Assembly (NCBI GenBank): GCA_017746715.1
Contig: JAGHZQ010000035.1
Coordinates: forward strand, 62,001-126,000
Length of the DNA: 64,000 nucleotides
Source of the DNA: Cyanobacteria bacterium SBLK
Lineage (GTDB): Bacteria > Cyanobacteriota > Cyanobacteriia > Cyanobacteriales > Spirulinaceae
Reading direction: 5' to 3'
In this document: positions 51,258 to 59,572 of the stretch, in pieces
Layout of the letters: each line of letters opens with the position of its first letter
How positions within the stretch are numbered: position 1 is the first letter of the stretch
Program-made: the position numbers and the translations under genes
The notes under the pieces: model-generated
What the model saw: only the letters and a program-made list of their open reading frames with translations
Databases searched by the model: none
Told to the model about the DNA's origin: nothing

Positions 51258-51815
51258 ATGGTATCATCTTGGCTATGGAATCAATCGTTTCGCCGCATTG
51301 GCATGGGTTTTTGGAAAAATTTGTTTAGCAGTTCCGACGCGGCAACTCTACCGAGTCGGACAAAACCAGAGAGAAATGGCACGGCGATCGCCAACGAACC
51401 GCGCATTGTTTTCAGTACGGAACGAGAAATCGACCTGTACGAATTAGAGGAGTTGTGCGATGCTGTAGGCTGGTCGCGAAGACCCCTTCGCAAGGTCAAA
51501 AAGGCACTGCAACATAGTTTTCTCGTGGTTTCCATGTGGGAGCAGCGAGGCACGAAGCGCCGCTTGGTGGGTTTTGCCCGCGCAACCTCCGATTGTGCGT
51601 TTAATGCGACGATCTGGGATGTTGTCGTTCATCCTAAATTTCAAAATCGGGGCTTGGGGAAAGCCTTGATGAAATATACAATTAAAAAGTTACGCAACGA
51701 AGATATTAGCAATATTACGCTCTTTGCGGATCCTCACGTGGTTGATTTTTACCGCCGCCTCGGTTTTATTCTCGACCCGGAAGGAATTAAGGGAATGTTT
51801 TGGTATCCGGACTGA
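51258..51815 (+). CDS. GNAT family N-acetyltransferase
   Basis: A 185-residue protein from the ATG at 51258 (GGAGAGT just upstream); an ATG at 51303 ([20 protein letters not shown]) is a possible later start. The acetyl-CoA binding motif is V-x-P-x-x-Q-x-R-G-x-G at [20 protein letters not shown], and the final [18 protein letters not shown] is characteristic of small GNAT proteins. It acetylates an unknown amine. It faces away from the tpsB gene and is followed by tRNA-Pro. It is not obviously part of the CHAT module. Confidence 0.87.
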   Translation: MVSSWLWNQSFRRIGMGFWKNLFSSSDAATLPSRTKPERNGTAIANEPRIVFSTEREIDLYELEELCDAVGWSRRPLRKVKKALQHSFLVVSMWEQRGTKRRLVGFARATSDCAFNATIWDVVVHPKFQNRGLGKALMKYTIKKLRNEDISNITLFADPHVVDFYRRLGFILDPEGIKGMFWYPD

Positions 51816-51940
51816 TTCAGTTACCAGCGATGCAACCCCGCATCGGCGTAAGACGCAAGGGAACGCGCATCAAGACAGCGATCGGTTATCAATCGGGAAT
51901 TGATATTTGGCGATCGATCGCGCTATACTAAAACAAGTTA

Positions 51941-52014
51941 CGGGATGTAGCGCAGCTTGGTAGCGCGCCTGCTTTGGGAGCAGGATGTCGCAGGTTCAAA
52001 TCCTGTCATCCCGA
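51941..52014 (+). tRNA. tRNA-Pro (TGG)
   Basis: A full cloverleaf is seen. The acceptor stem is CGGGATG/CATCCCG, the D arm GCGCAGCTTGGTAGCGC, the anticodon stem CCTGC/GCAGG with loop TTTGGGA (anticodon TGG), and the T arm GCAGG-TTCAAAT-CCTGT. The discriminator base is A52014. The CCA end is not encoded. Confidence 0.96.
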
Positions 52015-52096
52015 TTTAATATAAAGCCTTAATTCATCCAAACAACCTTTTGAATTGATAATTTTGCATTTTGAATTGATTTGATTCGTTTTTGGG

Positions 52097-53137
52097 TCAA
52101 ACAACGCCAGAATCAAAAAGCTCGAGGGTTCCTGCATCGGCATCTAAGGTCGCTTCTATGCCCAAGGGCAGGGTTAGTTTATTGGCAGTATGTCCGAGGG
52201 TCATCCCGGAAAGAACGGGTATGCCAATGCTGCCTAAAATCCCGTCGATGACTTCGCCCAAGGTATAAATACTGGTATCGTTGGGACTGTTCGTACCGCA
52301 GCGATTGCACTCCGCCCAAATAATCCCCTGCACTCCGGCAAATTTCCCAGCAAGGCGCAATTGCGTAAGCATGCGATCGATCCGATAGGTATCCTCGCCA
52401 ATATCTTCTAAAAATAAAATTTTCCCCTCTGTCTCAATTTCAAAGGGGGTTCCCATCAAAGCCACAATCAAGGATAAGTTACCGCCGATTAATGCTCCCG
52501 TTCCTCGTCCCCCCCTTACAGTTCTCAAAGGATGGACGGGACGATAGGGATTATTTTCGGAAGGGTTGCTTAAAATTCCGAGGGGTTGAGTTTGAGAGAG
52601 CGATCGCCAAAAGGCATTGCGCGTATATTCGTTAAAGGTTGAAAAGGGGTTAGGACCGTGAAAGGTCACGAGGCGGGTTTTTTGATGAATGGCGAGGTGC
52701 AGGGCGGTAATATCGCTAAAACCGACAAAAATTTTGGGATTGTTGGCGATTAAATTCCAATCGAGGCGATCGAGAATTTGCATGGCACCATATCCCCCTT
52801 GCATCATGATGGCTTGCACTTCGGGATCGGCGAACATGGTATGAAGATCCGCCACGCGATCGCGAATGGACTCGGAAAAAGTCCCCCTCGAACCGACGTG
52901 GGGGGCAAATTTAACCCGCAATCCCCAATAGTCTAAAAGCAAAGGAATTTTAGCGCGATCGCTCGGATTTAAAATGGGAGAACTGGGGGTGATAATCCCC
53001 ACCGTATCCCCCGCTTTTAAGGCTTTGGGTTTGATGAGATCCCGCTGCGGGGAGGGTTGTCCGAGAAGCGATCGCGGACGCATCGCGATCGCGGCTGTCA
53101 ATGTTGAAAATGCCCCCAGTAGCGTTCTTTTTTTCAC
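52097..53137 (-). CDS. LD-carboxypeptidase, S66 peptidase family
   Basis: A 346-residue exported peptidase. The N-terminus (MKKRTLLGAFSTLTAAIAMR) is a signal peptide of a mildly Tat-like form. The S66 active-site parts are present: QGGYGAMQILDRLDW, GFSDITALHLAIHQ (nucleophile Ser in GFSD), LFLEDIGEDTYRIDRMLTQL (Glu), and GHTANKLTLPLGIEATLDAD (His). It should trim muramyl tetrapeptides between L- and D-residues in cell-wall recycling. An export signal is less usual for the family and points to a periplasmic role. The next gene ends 46 bp upstream. Confidence 0.9.
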   Translation of the reverse strand: MKKRTLLGAFSTLTAAIAMRPRSLLGQPSPQRDLIKPKALKAGDTVGIITPSSPILNPSDRAKIPLLLDYWGLRVKFAPHVGSRGTFSESIRDRVADLHTMFADPEVQAIMMQGGYGAMQILDRLDWNLIANNPKIFVGFSDITALHLAIHQKTRLVTFHGPNPFSTFNEYTRNAFWRSLSQTQPLGILSNPSENNPYRPVHPLRTVRGGRGTGALIGGNLSLIVALMGTPFEIETEGKILFLEDIGEDTYRIDRMLTQLRLAGKFAGVQGIIWAECNRCGTNSPNDTSIYTLGEVIDGILGSIGIPVLSGMTLGHTANKLTLPLGIEATLDADAGTLELFDSGVV

Positions 53138-53183
53138 GGTTCAAAACTGCTTCGATTTGAATTGCTAATTTTGAGTTTTGAAT

Positions 53184-54470
53184 TCATGAATGTTTCTCTT
53201 TCATCACGACCGCCCCATAGGCTTCGGGGTTGAGATATTCTCGGGCAACCTTTTGAATGTCCTCGGCTTCGATCGCTCGCAAGCGATCGGGGTAAGTTAA
53301 AGCGGGGGAGAGGGTGCCCATTTGGGATTGATAGTAGCCGTAAAGGTTAGCGCGATCGCTCGGGCGTTCGTTGGCGAAAACAAAGCGGTTGGCAACTTGG
53401 GCGCGAATGCGAAAGAGTTCGGCGGGATCGACGGGTTCTTCTCGGAAGCGGCGCAAATGTTCGAGGATCGCGCTCTCGACTTCGGCAATATTTTTCTCGG
53501 GCAGTTGGGCGGCAATATAAAATACACCTTGAATGCCTTGGGTAATATTGCTCGTCCCAATCGAAGAAACCAATTTGCGCTCTTCGCGCAGATCCCGAAA
53601 GAGCCGAGACATTCTCCCCTGACCCAAAATTGCCGCCAGTACGTCGAGAGCGTAACTGGTTTCTAATTCTCCTTTTCCGGGTACCCGCCATAACATCACC
53701 AAGCGAGACTGTTGCAATTGCGGATCTCGCTCTTCGTGGCGCACGACTTCTGTAAAAATCGGCTCGGGGTGAAAGGAGGGAGAAATGGGAACGGCACGAT
53801 CGCTTTGATGGGAATAAGCGCGATCGCAGGCTTGGGCAACAATATCCAATAATTCTTCGACGGGTAAATTGCCCACGACGGCGGCGGTGATATTTTCCGG
53901 CGCGTACCAGTGGCGATGAAATTCCCGCATTTGCGCTGCGGATAACCGTTCGATCGTGTCCGTCAGTCCGAGAACCGGACGGCGATAGGGCAAGCGCTCG
54001 AAACAGGTTTTCATGGCTCGAGCATAGGTGCGGCGGCTGGGATTGTCCTGCGATCGCCGAATTTCTTCTAGAATCACCATGCGTTCTCGCTCGAAGGGGC
54101 GATCGGCGAGACTGGGGTTGAGCACTACTTCCAATTGCAAGGGGGCGAGATCGGCAAAATCTTTAGGGGCGGTGGTGATGTAATAGTGGGTGTATTCTTG
54201 GCTGGTGGCGGCATTGGTCGCGGCTCCCCGTTCTTCGATCGCCCGCTCGAATTCGCCGCTCTCGAGTTTGGGGGTGCCTTTAAAGACCATATGTTCGAGG
54301 AAATGCGCCATACCGTTGATTTCATCGGTTTCGCAAATCGAGCCAACATTGAGCCAGACGTTCAAATTGACCGCATCTACGGGCATTTGTTCGGCAACGA
54401 TGGTTAAGCCGTTATCGAGGCGGCGAATGACGGGGGTGTTGAGGGAGGTTTGCGTCAGAGTTGCAGGCAT
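53184..54470 (-). CDS. M16 family zinc peptidase
   Basis: A 428-residue pitrilysin-family protein. The inverted zinc motif HxxEH is in GMAHFLEHMVFKGTPKLESG and a later Glu in the following helix completes the site (EERGAATNAATSQEYTHYYI). It has a single M16 N domain plus the inactive C domain (YALDVLAAILGQGRMSRLFR). Members of this length are usually processing proteases of the PqqL/YmxG type. No partner half is adjacent. It starts in front of a G-rich repeat tract shared with the clpP 3' side. Confidence 0.92.
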   Translation of the reverse strand: MPATLTQTSLNTPVIRRLDNGLTIVAEQMPVDAVNLNVWLNVGSICETDEINGMAHFLEHMVFKGTPKLESGEFERAIEERGAATNAATSQEYTHYYITTAPKDFADLAPLQLEVVLNPSLADRPFERERMVILEEIRRSQDNPSRRTYARAMKTCFERLPYRRPVLGLTDTIERLSAAQMREFHRHWYAPENITAAVVGNLPVEELLDIVAQACDRAYSHQSDRAVPISPSFHPEPIFTEVVRHEERDPQLQQSRLVMLWRVPGKGELETSYALDVLAAILGQGRMSRLFRDLREERKLVSSIGTSNITQGIQGVFYIAAQLPEKNIAEVESAILEHLRRFREEPVDPAELFRIRAQVANRFVFANERPSDRANLYGYYQSQMGTLSPALTYPDRLRAIEAEDIQKVAREYLNPEAYGAVVMKEKHS

Positions 54471-54479
54471 TGAAGGGAT

Positions 54480-54645
54480 GGGGGGGAGTGGGGAGTGTAG
54501 GGGGGAGTGGGGAGTGTAGGGGGGATGGGGGAGCGTCGGAGGATGGGGGAACTTCGGAGGATGGGGAAAAGGGGAGTCGTGAAATTACTTTCTTCCGACG
54601 CTCCCGACACTCCCGATGCTCCCGATGCTCCCAATGCTCCCGACG
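54480..54645. repeat. G-rich tandem repeat tract followed by CTCCCGA-type repeats
   Basis: On the + strand a tract of GGGGAGTGTAGGGG-type units (about 21-bp period, 54485-54530) passes into GGAGGATGGGG units to 54580. From about 54595 to 54640 follow short units TCCCGATGC or TCCCGACAC, five or six times. The two halves are partly complementary (GAGCGTCGGAG with CCGACGCTCC). It can form hairpins or G-quadruplexes and lies between two convergently placed reading directions only on the - strand. Confidence 0.75.
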
Positions 54646-54647
54646 CC

Positions 54648-55247
54648 CTAATTCGGCGGATTGCTGGCAGAAGGGCGGCGCTCGATTACTTGGTCGATCA
54701 AACCGTAGTCTTTGGCTTCTTCAGCAGACATGAAGAAATCGCGATCGGTGTCGGTTTCGATGCGTTCTAGGGGCTGTCCCGTGCGATCGGCAAGGTGGCG
54801 ATTTAGGAGGGCTTTGAGATAGAGAATCTCTTTGGCTTGAATTTCAATATCCGTTGCCTGTCCCCGAGCGCCCCCGAGGGGTTGGTGAATCATGATGCGA
54901 GAGTGGGGTAAACTCATGCGCTTGCCTTTTTGTCCGGCATTGAGGAGAAATGCCCCCATACTGGCGGCTAAACCCACGCAAATCGTGGAAACGTCCGGGC
55001 GAATTTGATTCATGGTGTCGAAAATGCCCAAACCCGCAGAAACAGAGCCACCGGGGGAATTAATGTAAAGATAAATATCTTTTTCCGAGTCTTCTGCTTC
55101 CAAATAGAGAAGTTGAGCAACGATTAAATTGGCTAATTCGTCGGTAACGGGCTGTCCGAGAAAAACGATACGCTCTCGGAGGAGTCGAGAATAAATGTCG
55201 AAGGCGCGTTCGCCGCGACCCGATGATTCAATGACGGTAGGGATCAT
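54648..55247 (-). CDS. clpP: ATP-dependent Clp protease proteolytic subunit
   Basis: A 199-residue ClpP with the full serine-protease triad: S96 in [16 protein letters not shown]121 in [20 protein letters not shown], and Asp near 172 in the [13 protein letters not shown] segment. The N-terminus ([20 protein letters not shown]) is typical and is cleaved or structured as the axial loop. It forms the peptidase barrel with Clp ATPases. Cyanobacteria have several clpP genes plus clpR, usually in pairs; here it stands alone, so it is probably clpP1- or clpP2-like. The start is unambiguous. Confidence 0.95.
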   Translation of the reverse strand: MIPTVIESSGRGERAFDIYSRLLRERIVFLGQPVTDELANLIVAQLLYLEAEDSEKDIYLYINSPGGSVSAGLGIFDTMNQIRPDVSTICVGLAASMGAFLLNAGQKGKRMSLPHSRIMIHQPLGGARGQATDIEIQAKEILYLKALLNRHLADRTGQPLERIETDTDRDFFMSAEEAKDYGLIDQVIERRPSASNPPN

Positions 55248-55851
55248 TCTGTCGTTAATCTCGTGCTTGCATTTCTCTTAGTGTACCAAGTTGGCTCGAT
55301 CTGCTGGAGGTTGGGTTCTCATCCCCTCAAAAATACGATTGGGACGTTTAATTATAATTTTGGATTTGGCGATCGCAACGGAGAGGGTTCATGCAGCGAT
55401 CGCTTTTGCGGATGGGCGAGCTATAAGAACAGGTGAAAGTATGGGCAAAACAAACACCCAGAAATTTAAAGAAGGTTTTCAGAAAAATCGAAGAGGAATG
55501 GAGAATAAAAATGAGTAAACAGACATTAAAACGAATATTAAAATGTTTAGCAATGGTGTGGAAAAGAATGAGAAAAGAGGTTGCAAAACCACTAGAACCA
55601 GAAGAATATCAAGCCAAGTCAAACTCTTACCCTTCAACCATTATACCCTGATTTTTTCCTTTTTACCGTTTAAGTCCCGCTAGAGTGCTTTTCTGTGAGT
55701 TGGTTCGCCTTGGCAATCGGCGATCGCCAACGAAGGATAATCAAAATAAATATTAAGATTCACTGCAACAATTCGTCGATCGTTCGCCTTATCTCGAGCG
55801 ATCGGCTATAAAGAGCGAATAGTTACCGCTCTCACTTCTTCTCGGGTATCC
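55248..55851. other. 604-bp region with a transposase remnant
   Basis: The gap between the divergent clpP and 55852 genes holds one recognisable remnant (IS630-like, 55433-55651). The rest shows HIP1-like sites and no other gene. The last 100 bp probably carry the promoter of the gene at 55852, but no clear boxes can be named. Confidence 0.5.
55433..55651 (+). pseudogene. IS630-type transposase remnant (N-terminal HTH part)
   Basis: A 72-residue frame reads MSKQTLKRILKCLAMVWKRM then RKEVAKPLEPEEYQAK. This resembles the second HTH part of IS630-family transposases (TLKRILKxxxxxWKRxRK). The catalytic DDE domain is absent, and no inverted ends are seen. The frame is preceded by a fragment with a GGAxNLKKxFRKIEEEW-like helix. 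It is a decayed insertion sequence. Confidence 0.6.
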
Positions 55852-56817
55852 ATGACGACCAAGCTCTACCGTTTTTTTTGCCTCCATTATGCAGTAGGGG
55901 TATTGCTCCAGACCATGATTATGTCTGCGTTCCCGAAAGATATTCAAGGACAGCCTCTCCTTAAAGACAAACCCGAAAATTTACCTCATTTAAATAAACC
56001 TCCGGCAACATTGCTCGGTCAAATGGAGGAAACCGAGGATATCCCCCCAGAACCCTTTCAACCCATCCACCGCCAATCTGACGATCGCCAACCCTTCCAA
56101 CCGGAAACCCTGCCCCTTCTCCCCCGAGAAGAGGTTAAACCACCCTCGTCCTATCGCGTTTCGCCCAGCATTACCGTGGGAACCCCCTCCGCTTATGGCG
56201 CTTCTTGGGGTAACGCAGCGATCGGCATCGGCTTGCAGTCGAGAACTCGTTTTAGCGAGATTGCCGATGGGGTTTTGGGCTTCAAAATTGGTTTTGGCGA
56301 TGCGGCGGAAAGCATTGGCACAGAAATTTCCCTAACATTAGTCGATCTCGATTCTCTCTTCAGCGATGGCGCTCTCAGTTTTAAAATTCATCGCGCCTTA
56401 CCAGAAGATTTTAATATTGCTGTTGGCGTTCAAGGAGCGACGAGTTTTGGTACCACAGATGGCGGTTCTTCGGTTTATGGCGTATTGACCAAGCGCTTTC
56501 ATCTATCGAGGAATCCTCAAGATCTATTCAGTCAACTGCACTTTTCTGTGGGAGTGGGAGACGGTCAATTTCGCTCGGAAGATAATGTGATTGAGGGCAT
56601 TGATTCTGTTGGCTTTTTTGGGAGTACATCCATTCGAGTTGCAGAATGGTCGAGCGCCATCGCAGAATGGACGGGGCAAGATTTAACCATTGGTTTTTCT
56701 TTCGTTCCCTTTCCCGATATTCCTTTAGTTATCGTTCCCGCCATTACCGATATTACCGGCACCGCAGGAGATGGCACTCGCTTTCTCTTTTCTGCGGGTT
56801 ACAGCTTTCAATTTTAA
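55852..56817 (+). CDS. Exported beta-rich protein upstream of CHAT 4
   Basis: A 321-residue protein. The N-terminus (LYRFFCLHYAVGVLLQTMIM, then AFPKDIQG) is signal-like. A proline-rich linker (PPEPFQPIHRQSDDRQPFQP) follows to residue 105. From 105 onward there are regular alternating strands: YRVSPSITVGTPSAYGASWG, ADGVLGFKIGFGDAAESIGT, NIAVGVQGATSFGTTDGGSS, and a C-terminal FLFSAGYSFQF ending in Phe. This suggests an outer-membrane beta-barrel or autotransporter-like fold. The family is not recognised. CHAT 4 starts 32 bp downstream, so the two probably work together. Confidence 0.7.
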   Translation: MTTKLYRFFCLHYAVGVLLQTMIMSAFPKDIQGQPLLKDKPENLPHLNKPPATLLGQMEETEDIPPEPFQPIHRQSDDRQPFQPETLPLLPREEVKPPSSYRVSPSITVGTPSAYGASWGNAAIGIGLQSRTRFSEIADGVLGFKIGFGDAAESIGTEISLTLVDLDSLFSDGALSFKIHRALPEDFNIAVGVQGATSFGTTDGGSSVYGVLTKRFHLSRNPQDLFSQLHFSVGVGDGQFRSEDNVIEGIDSVGFFGSTSIRVAEWSSAIAEWTGQDLTIGFSFVPFPDIPLVIVPAITDITGTAGDGTRFLFSAGYSFQF

Positions 56818-56849
56818 GGCTAAGATCGAGTATTGGTTTGGTAAGACCC

Positions 56850-58460
56850 ATGCAGAGATTAAGATATATTGTACTGGCTTTTTATTGGATGGGATGGGGA
56901 ATGGCGATCGCTACCTTACCCGCTCGAGGGCAATCGGGAAATCAATCCGATATCACTGGACCCAACCCCATAGAAATCATTACCAATCCCGATCCCGATG
57001 AGTCTGAAAGCCCGACAACCGAGACAACAACCAATCCCCCGACCAATACGCCCAATAATCCAACAACGAGCACGCAAAATAGCTCGGAGAGGAATGAAGA
57101 TTCCAGTTCTTCGTCCGTATCGGCATCGACAGCAGGTGAGGTCGATCGCCTCGCTTACGAAACGCAACTGCAACAAGCCTCAACGGGAGAAGCCGTTCAA
57201 TTACTCGAAGAATATCAAGCCTTAGACTTTTGCAACCATCTTAAATTGGAACGATGCGGTAAAGTTCCTACCCTCGAACAGATCGTAGATCTTCTCAATC
57301 AAAGTTGGCAAGAAACGGGAGAAAAATCGTCATTTATCTACATTACAAGCAGCCAAGAAAGTATTGAAATTTTGGCAATTTTCCCCACCGATCCCAACTT
57401 GCAAAAACAAAGTTTTGACGACGGAGAAATCATTAATCAAGCGATCGTGAGAACCCGAGTTCCCAATATATCGAAGTCCCTCATTCGAAAAACTGTTAAA
57501 AAACTGCGTCGGGATATTACTAATGTTCGCAGGACTTCTCCTATTTATCTCAATCCGGCACAAAAACTTTATCAATGGATCGTTGCACCTTTGACAGAAG
57601 AATTAAGAGAGCGCAATATTGACACCTTAGTGTTTTCTTTAGATACTGGCTTGCGACTGATTCCCATGAGTGCTCTTCACGATGGAGAAAATTTTTTACT
57701 CGAGAAGTATAACGTGGCAATAGTCCCCAGTTTTGGTTTAGTCGATTTGGGATATTCCGATATTAGAACAATGCCACTTTTGGCCATGGGAGCCACACAA
57801 TTTACCAACCAAACTCCCCTTCCTGCTGTCGAATTAGAATTAGAAGCAATCTCGCAAAAGTCTTGGGAGAGTAAGATTTTTGTCGATTCCGAATTTACCG
57901 TCACCAATTTTATGACAGAAAATCTTGCGAATCCATTTGGTATTATTCATCTAGCAACTCATGGCGAGTTTAAATCGGGAGATTTGGAAAACTCTTATAT
58001 TCAATTTGCCGATCGCCCAATCAATTTGTTTGAACTGCGGCAAATCGCCCAAAGTCTGGGCTGGACTGATGGCGATCGCCCTTTAATTGAACTATTCGTT
58101 CTCAGTGCCTGTCAGACGGCTGTTGGAGATGAGAGTGCCGAGTTGGGATTTGCGGGTTTAGCCATTCAACTGGGGGTTAAATCTGTTGTTGCCAGTTTGT
58201 GGCGGGTCAGCGATATCGGGACGCTCGCTTTAATGGGGGAATATTATCAACAACTCGAGGGATCGCCACTTAAAGCACGCGCTCTCCGTCTGGCACAGTT
58301 AAAATTGTTAACGGGAGAAACTTATATTGCCGATGGGACATTGCATTTTTCTAACGGACGCAGTATTGTCCTGCCACCAGAATTGAGAGCTCAAACCAAT
58401 ATAAACTTGACTCATCCTTTTTTCTGGTCGTCTTTTATGACGATTGGCAATTGGAATTAA
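56850..58460 (+). CDS. Exported CHAT protein without TPR array (CHAT 4)
   Basis: A 536-residue protein from the ATG at 56850; a longer frame starts at 56646 inside the upstream gene and is unlikely. The signal peptide is MQRLRYIVLAFYWMGWGMAI then ATLPARGQS. A Thr, Asn and Pro-rich linker runs to about residue 95. The CHAT domain (about 230-535) has H371 (IIHLATHGEFKSGD) and C421 (LFVLSACQTAVGDESAELGF). The end FFWSSFMTIGNWN matches CHAT 3. Unlike CHAT 1 and 3 there is no TPR array, so the recognition part may come from the beta-rich protein encoded upstream. Confidence 0.92.
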   Translation: MQRLRYIVLAFYWMGWGMAIATLPARGQSGNQSDITGPNPIEIITNPDPDESESPTTETTTNPPTNTPNNPTTSTQNSSERNEDSSSSSVSASTAGEVDRLAYETQLQQASTGEAVQLLEEYQALDFCNHLKLERCGKVPTLEQIVDLLNQSWQETGEKSSFIYITSSQESIEILAIFPTDPNLQKQSFDDGEIINQAIVRTRVPNISKSLIRKTVKKLRRDITNVRRTSPIYLNPAQKLYQWIVAPLTEELRERNIDTLVFSLDTGLRLIPMSALHDGENFLLEKYNVAIVPSFGLVDLGYSDIRTMPLLAMGATQFTNQTPLPAVELELEAISQKSWESKIFVDSEFTVTNFMTENLANPFGIIHLATHGEFKSGDLENSYIQFADRPINLFELRQIAQSLGWTDGDRPLIELFVLSACQTAVGDESAELGFAGLAIQLGVKSVVASLWRVSDIGTLALMGEYYQQLEGSPLKARALRLAQLKLLTGETYIADGTLHFSNGRSIVLPPELRAQTNINLTHPFFWSSFMTIGNWN

Positions 58461-58697
58461 GAATTAAGAATGGGGGATGAGTTGGGCTGAGTCAAGATTA
58501 TTCTGCTTAATATTACGAAATGTAACGAAAATAAAGGAGGCGTTAAGAGGGCGCGATCGCTGCAAATCAAGGTTTATATCCGTTTGAGGTCAATTCTGTA
58601 AAAAATCTTAATGAATTCTTGCAACAGATGGGTTTAATCTAACCCATTAGACCATTCTTTACTCTCAAACGTCCAATCATAGAACGGGAAATTTAAG

Positions 58698-59414
58698 ATG
58701 AGTGTTAATTTAGCTACCATGCTGCGGGAAGGCACGAAGAAAGAGCATACCATGGCAGAGAACATGGGATTTATTAAATGTTTCTTAAAAGGGGTCGTCG
58801 AAAAAACCTCTTACCGCAAACTGACAGCGAACCTTTATTTCGTTTACTCGGCGATGGAAGAGGAAATGGAACGCCATCAAGATCATGCCGTTCTTTCCCC
58901 CATGTACTTTCCCGAACTCAATCGCAAGCAAAGTTTGGAGCGGGATTTATTCTTTTACTACGGTGCAAACTGGCGCAATGAAGCAGCATTGACTCCAGAA
59001 GGTCAAAAATATGTCGATCGCATTCGGGAAATCTCCAACACTCACCCGGAATTATTGCTGGCTCATCTGTACACCCGTTATATGGGAGACCTGTCCGGCG
59101 GTCAAATCCTGAAAAAAATCGCCCAACGCGGAATGAATTTGGCTGAGGGAGAAGGAACGAGTTTTTATGAATTTAAAGACATTCCCGATGAGAAGGCATT
59201 TAAACATAATTATCGCCAAACCATGAACGAGTTGCCGATCGATATGGCAACTGCCAAGGCGATCGTGGAAGAAGCCAAGTCTTCTTTTAAAGCCAATATG
59301 AGAATGTTCGGCGAACTCGAAGGCAACTTGATCAAAGCGATCGGACAAATGCTCTTCAATACTTTAACTCGCCGTCGCGTTCGGGGCAGCACCGAATTGG
59401 CAACTGCAGACTAG
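58698..59414 (+). CDS. ho1: Heme oxygenase (biliverdin-producing)
   Basis: A 238-residue heme oxygenase. The proximal heme ligand is H17 in REGTKKEHTMAENMGFIKCF and the distal glycine-rich helix is in YMGDLSGGQILKKIAQRGMN. It opens heme to biliverdin IX alpha with release of iron and CO, using ferredoxin electrons. Biliverdin feeds bilin synthesis for phycobilisomes. The length and sequence are as usual for cyanobacterial HO1. It has its own promoter region of 237 bp. A MITE-like element follows the stop. Confidence 0.95.
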   Translation: MSVNLATMLREGTKKEHTMAENMGFIKCFLKGVVEKTSYRKLTANLYFVYSAMEEEMERHQDHAVLSPMYFPELNRKQSLERDLFFYYGANWRNEAALTPEGQKYVDRIREISNTHPELLLAHLYTRYMGDLSGGQILKKIAQRGMNLAEGEGTSFYEFKDIPDEKAFKHNYRQTMNELPIDMATAKAIVEEAKSSFKANMRMFGELEGNLIKAIGQMLFNTLTRRRVRGSTELATAD

Positions 59415-59439
59415 AAAACGAGCCCAACAACTCCACAAT

Positions 59440-59558
59440 TATTGAGGGTTTGGAGCTGTAGGACATAGCAATAAATTCAGCAATAGGCGATCGCGGTAAT
59501 TTATCCGTTCTGTCTTTCTCGAATTGATGTTATTTCTTACAATTCCAAACCCTCAAAT
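59440..59558. mobile_element. MITE-like element with about 30-bp inverted ends
   Basis: TTGAGGGTTTGGA (59442-59454) matches exactly the inverse of TCCAAACCCTCAA (59544-59556). The similarity continues inward: GCTGTAGGACATAGCA on the left against ATTGTAAGAAATAACA on the right, both read inward. The interior has no ORF. It may also end ho1 transcription. Confidence 0.65.
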
Positions 59559-59572
59559 ATTTGCCGAGCTCG

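Noticed and set aside
54480..54645. Short regular repeats considered as CRISPR
   Set aside because: Units are 9-21 bp with no unique spacers and no cas genes in the window.
56646..56849. 68-codon extension of CHAT 4
   Set aside because: It overlaps the preceding gene in another frame, and the ATG at 56850 gives a proper signal peptide.
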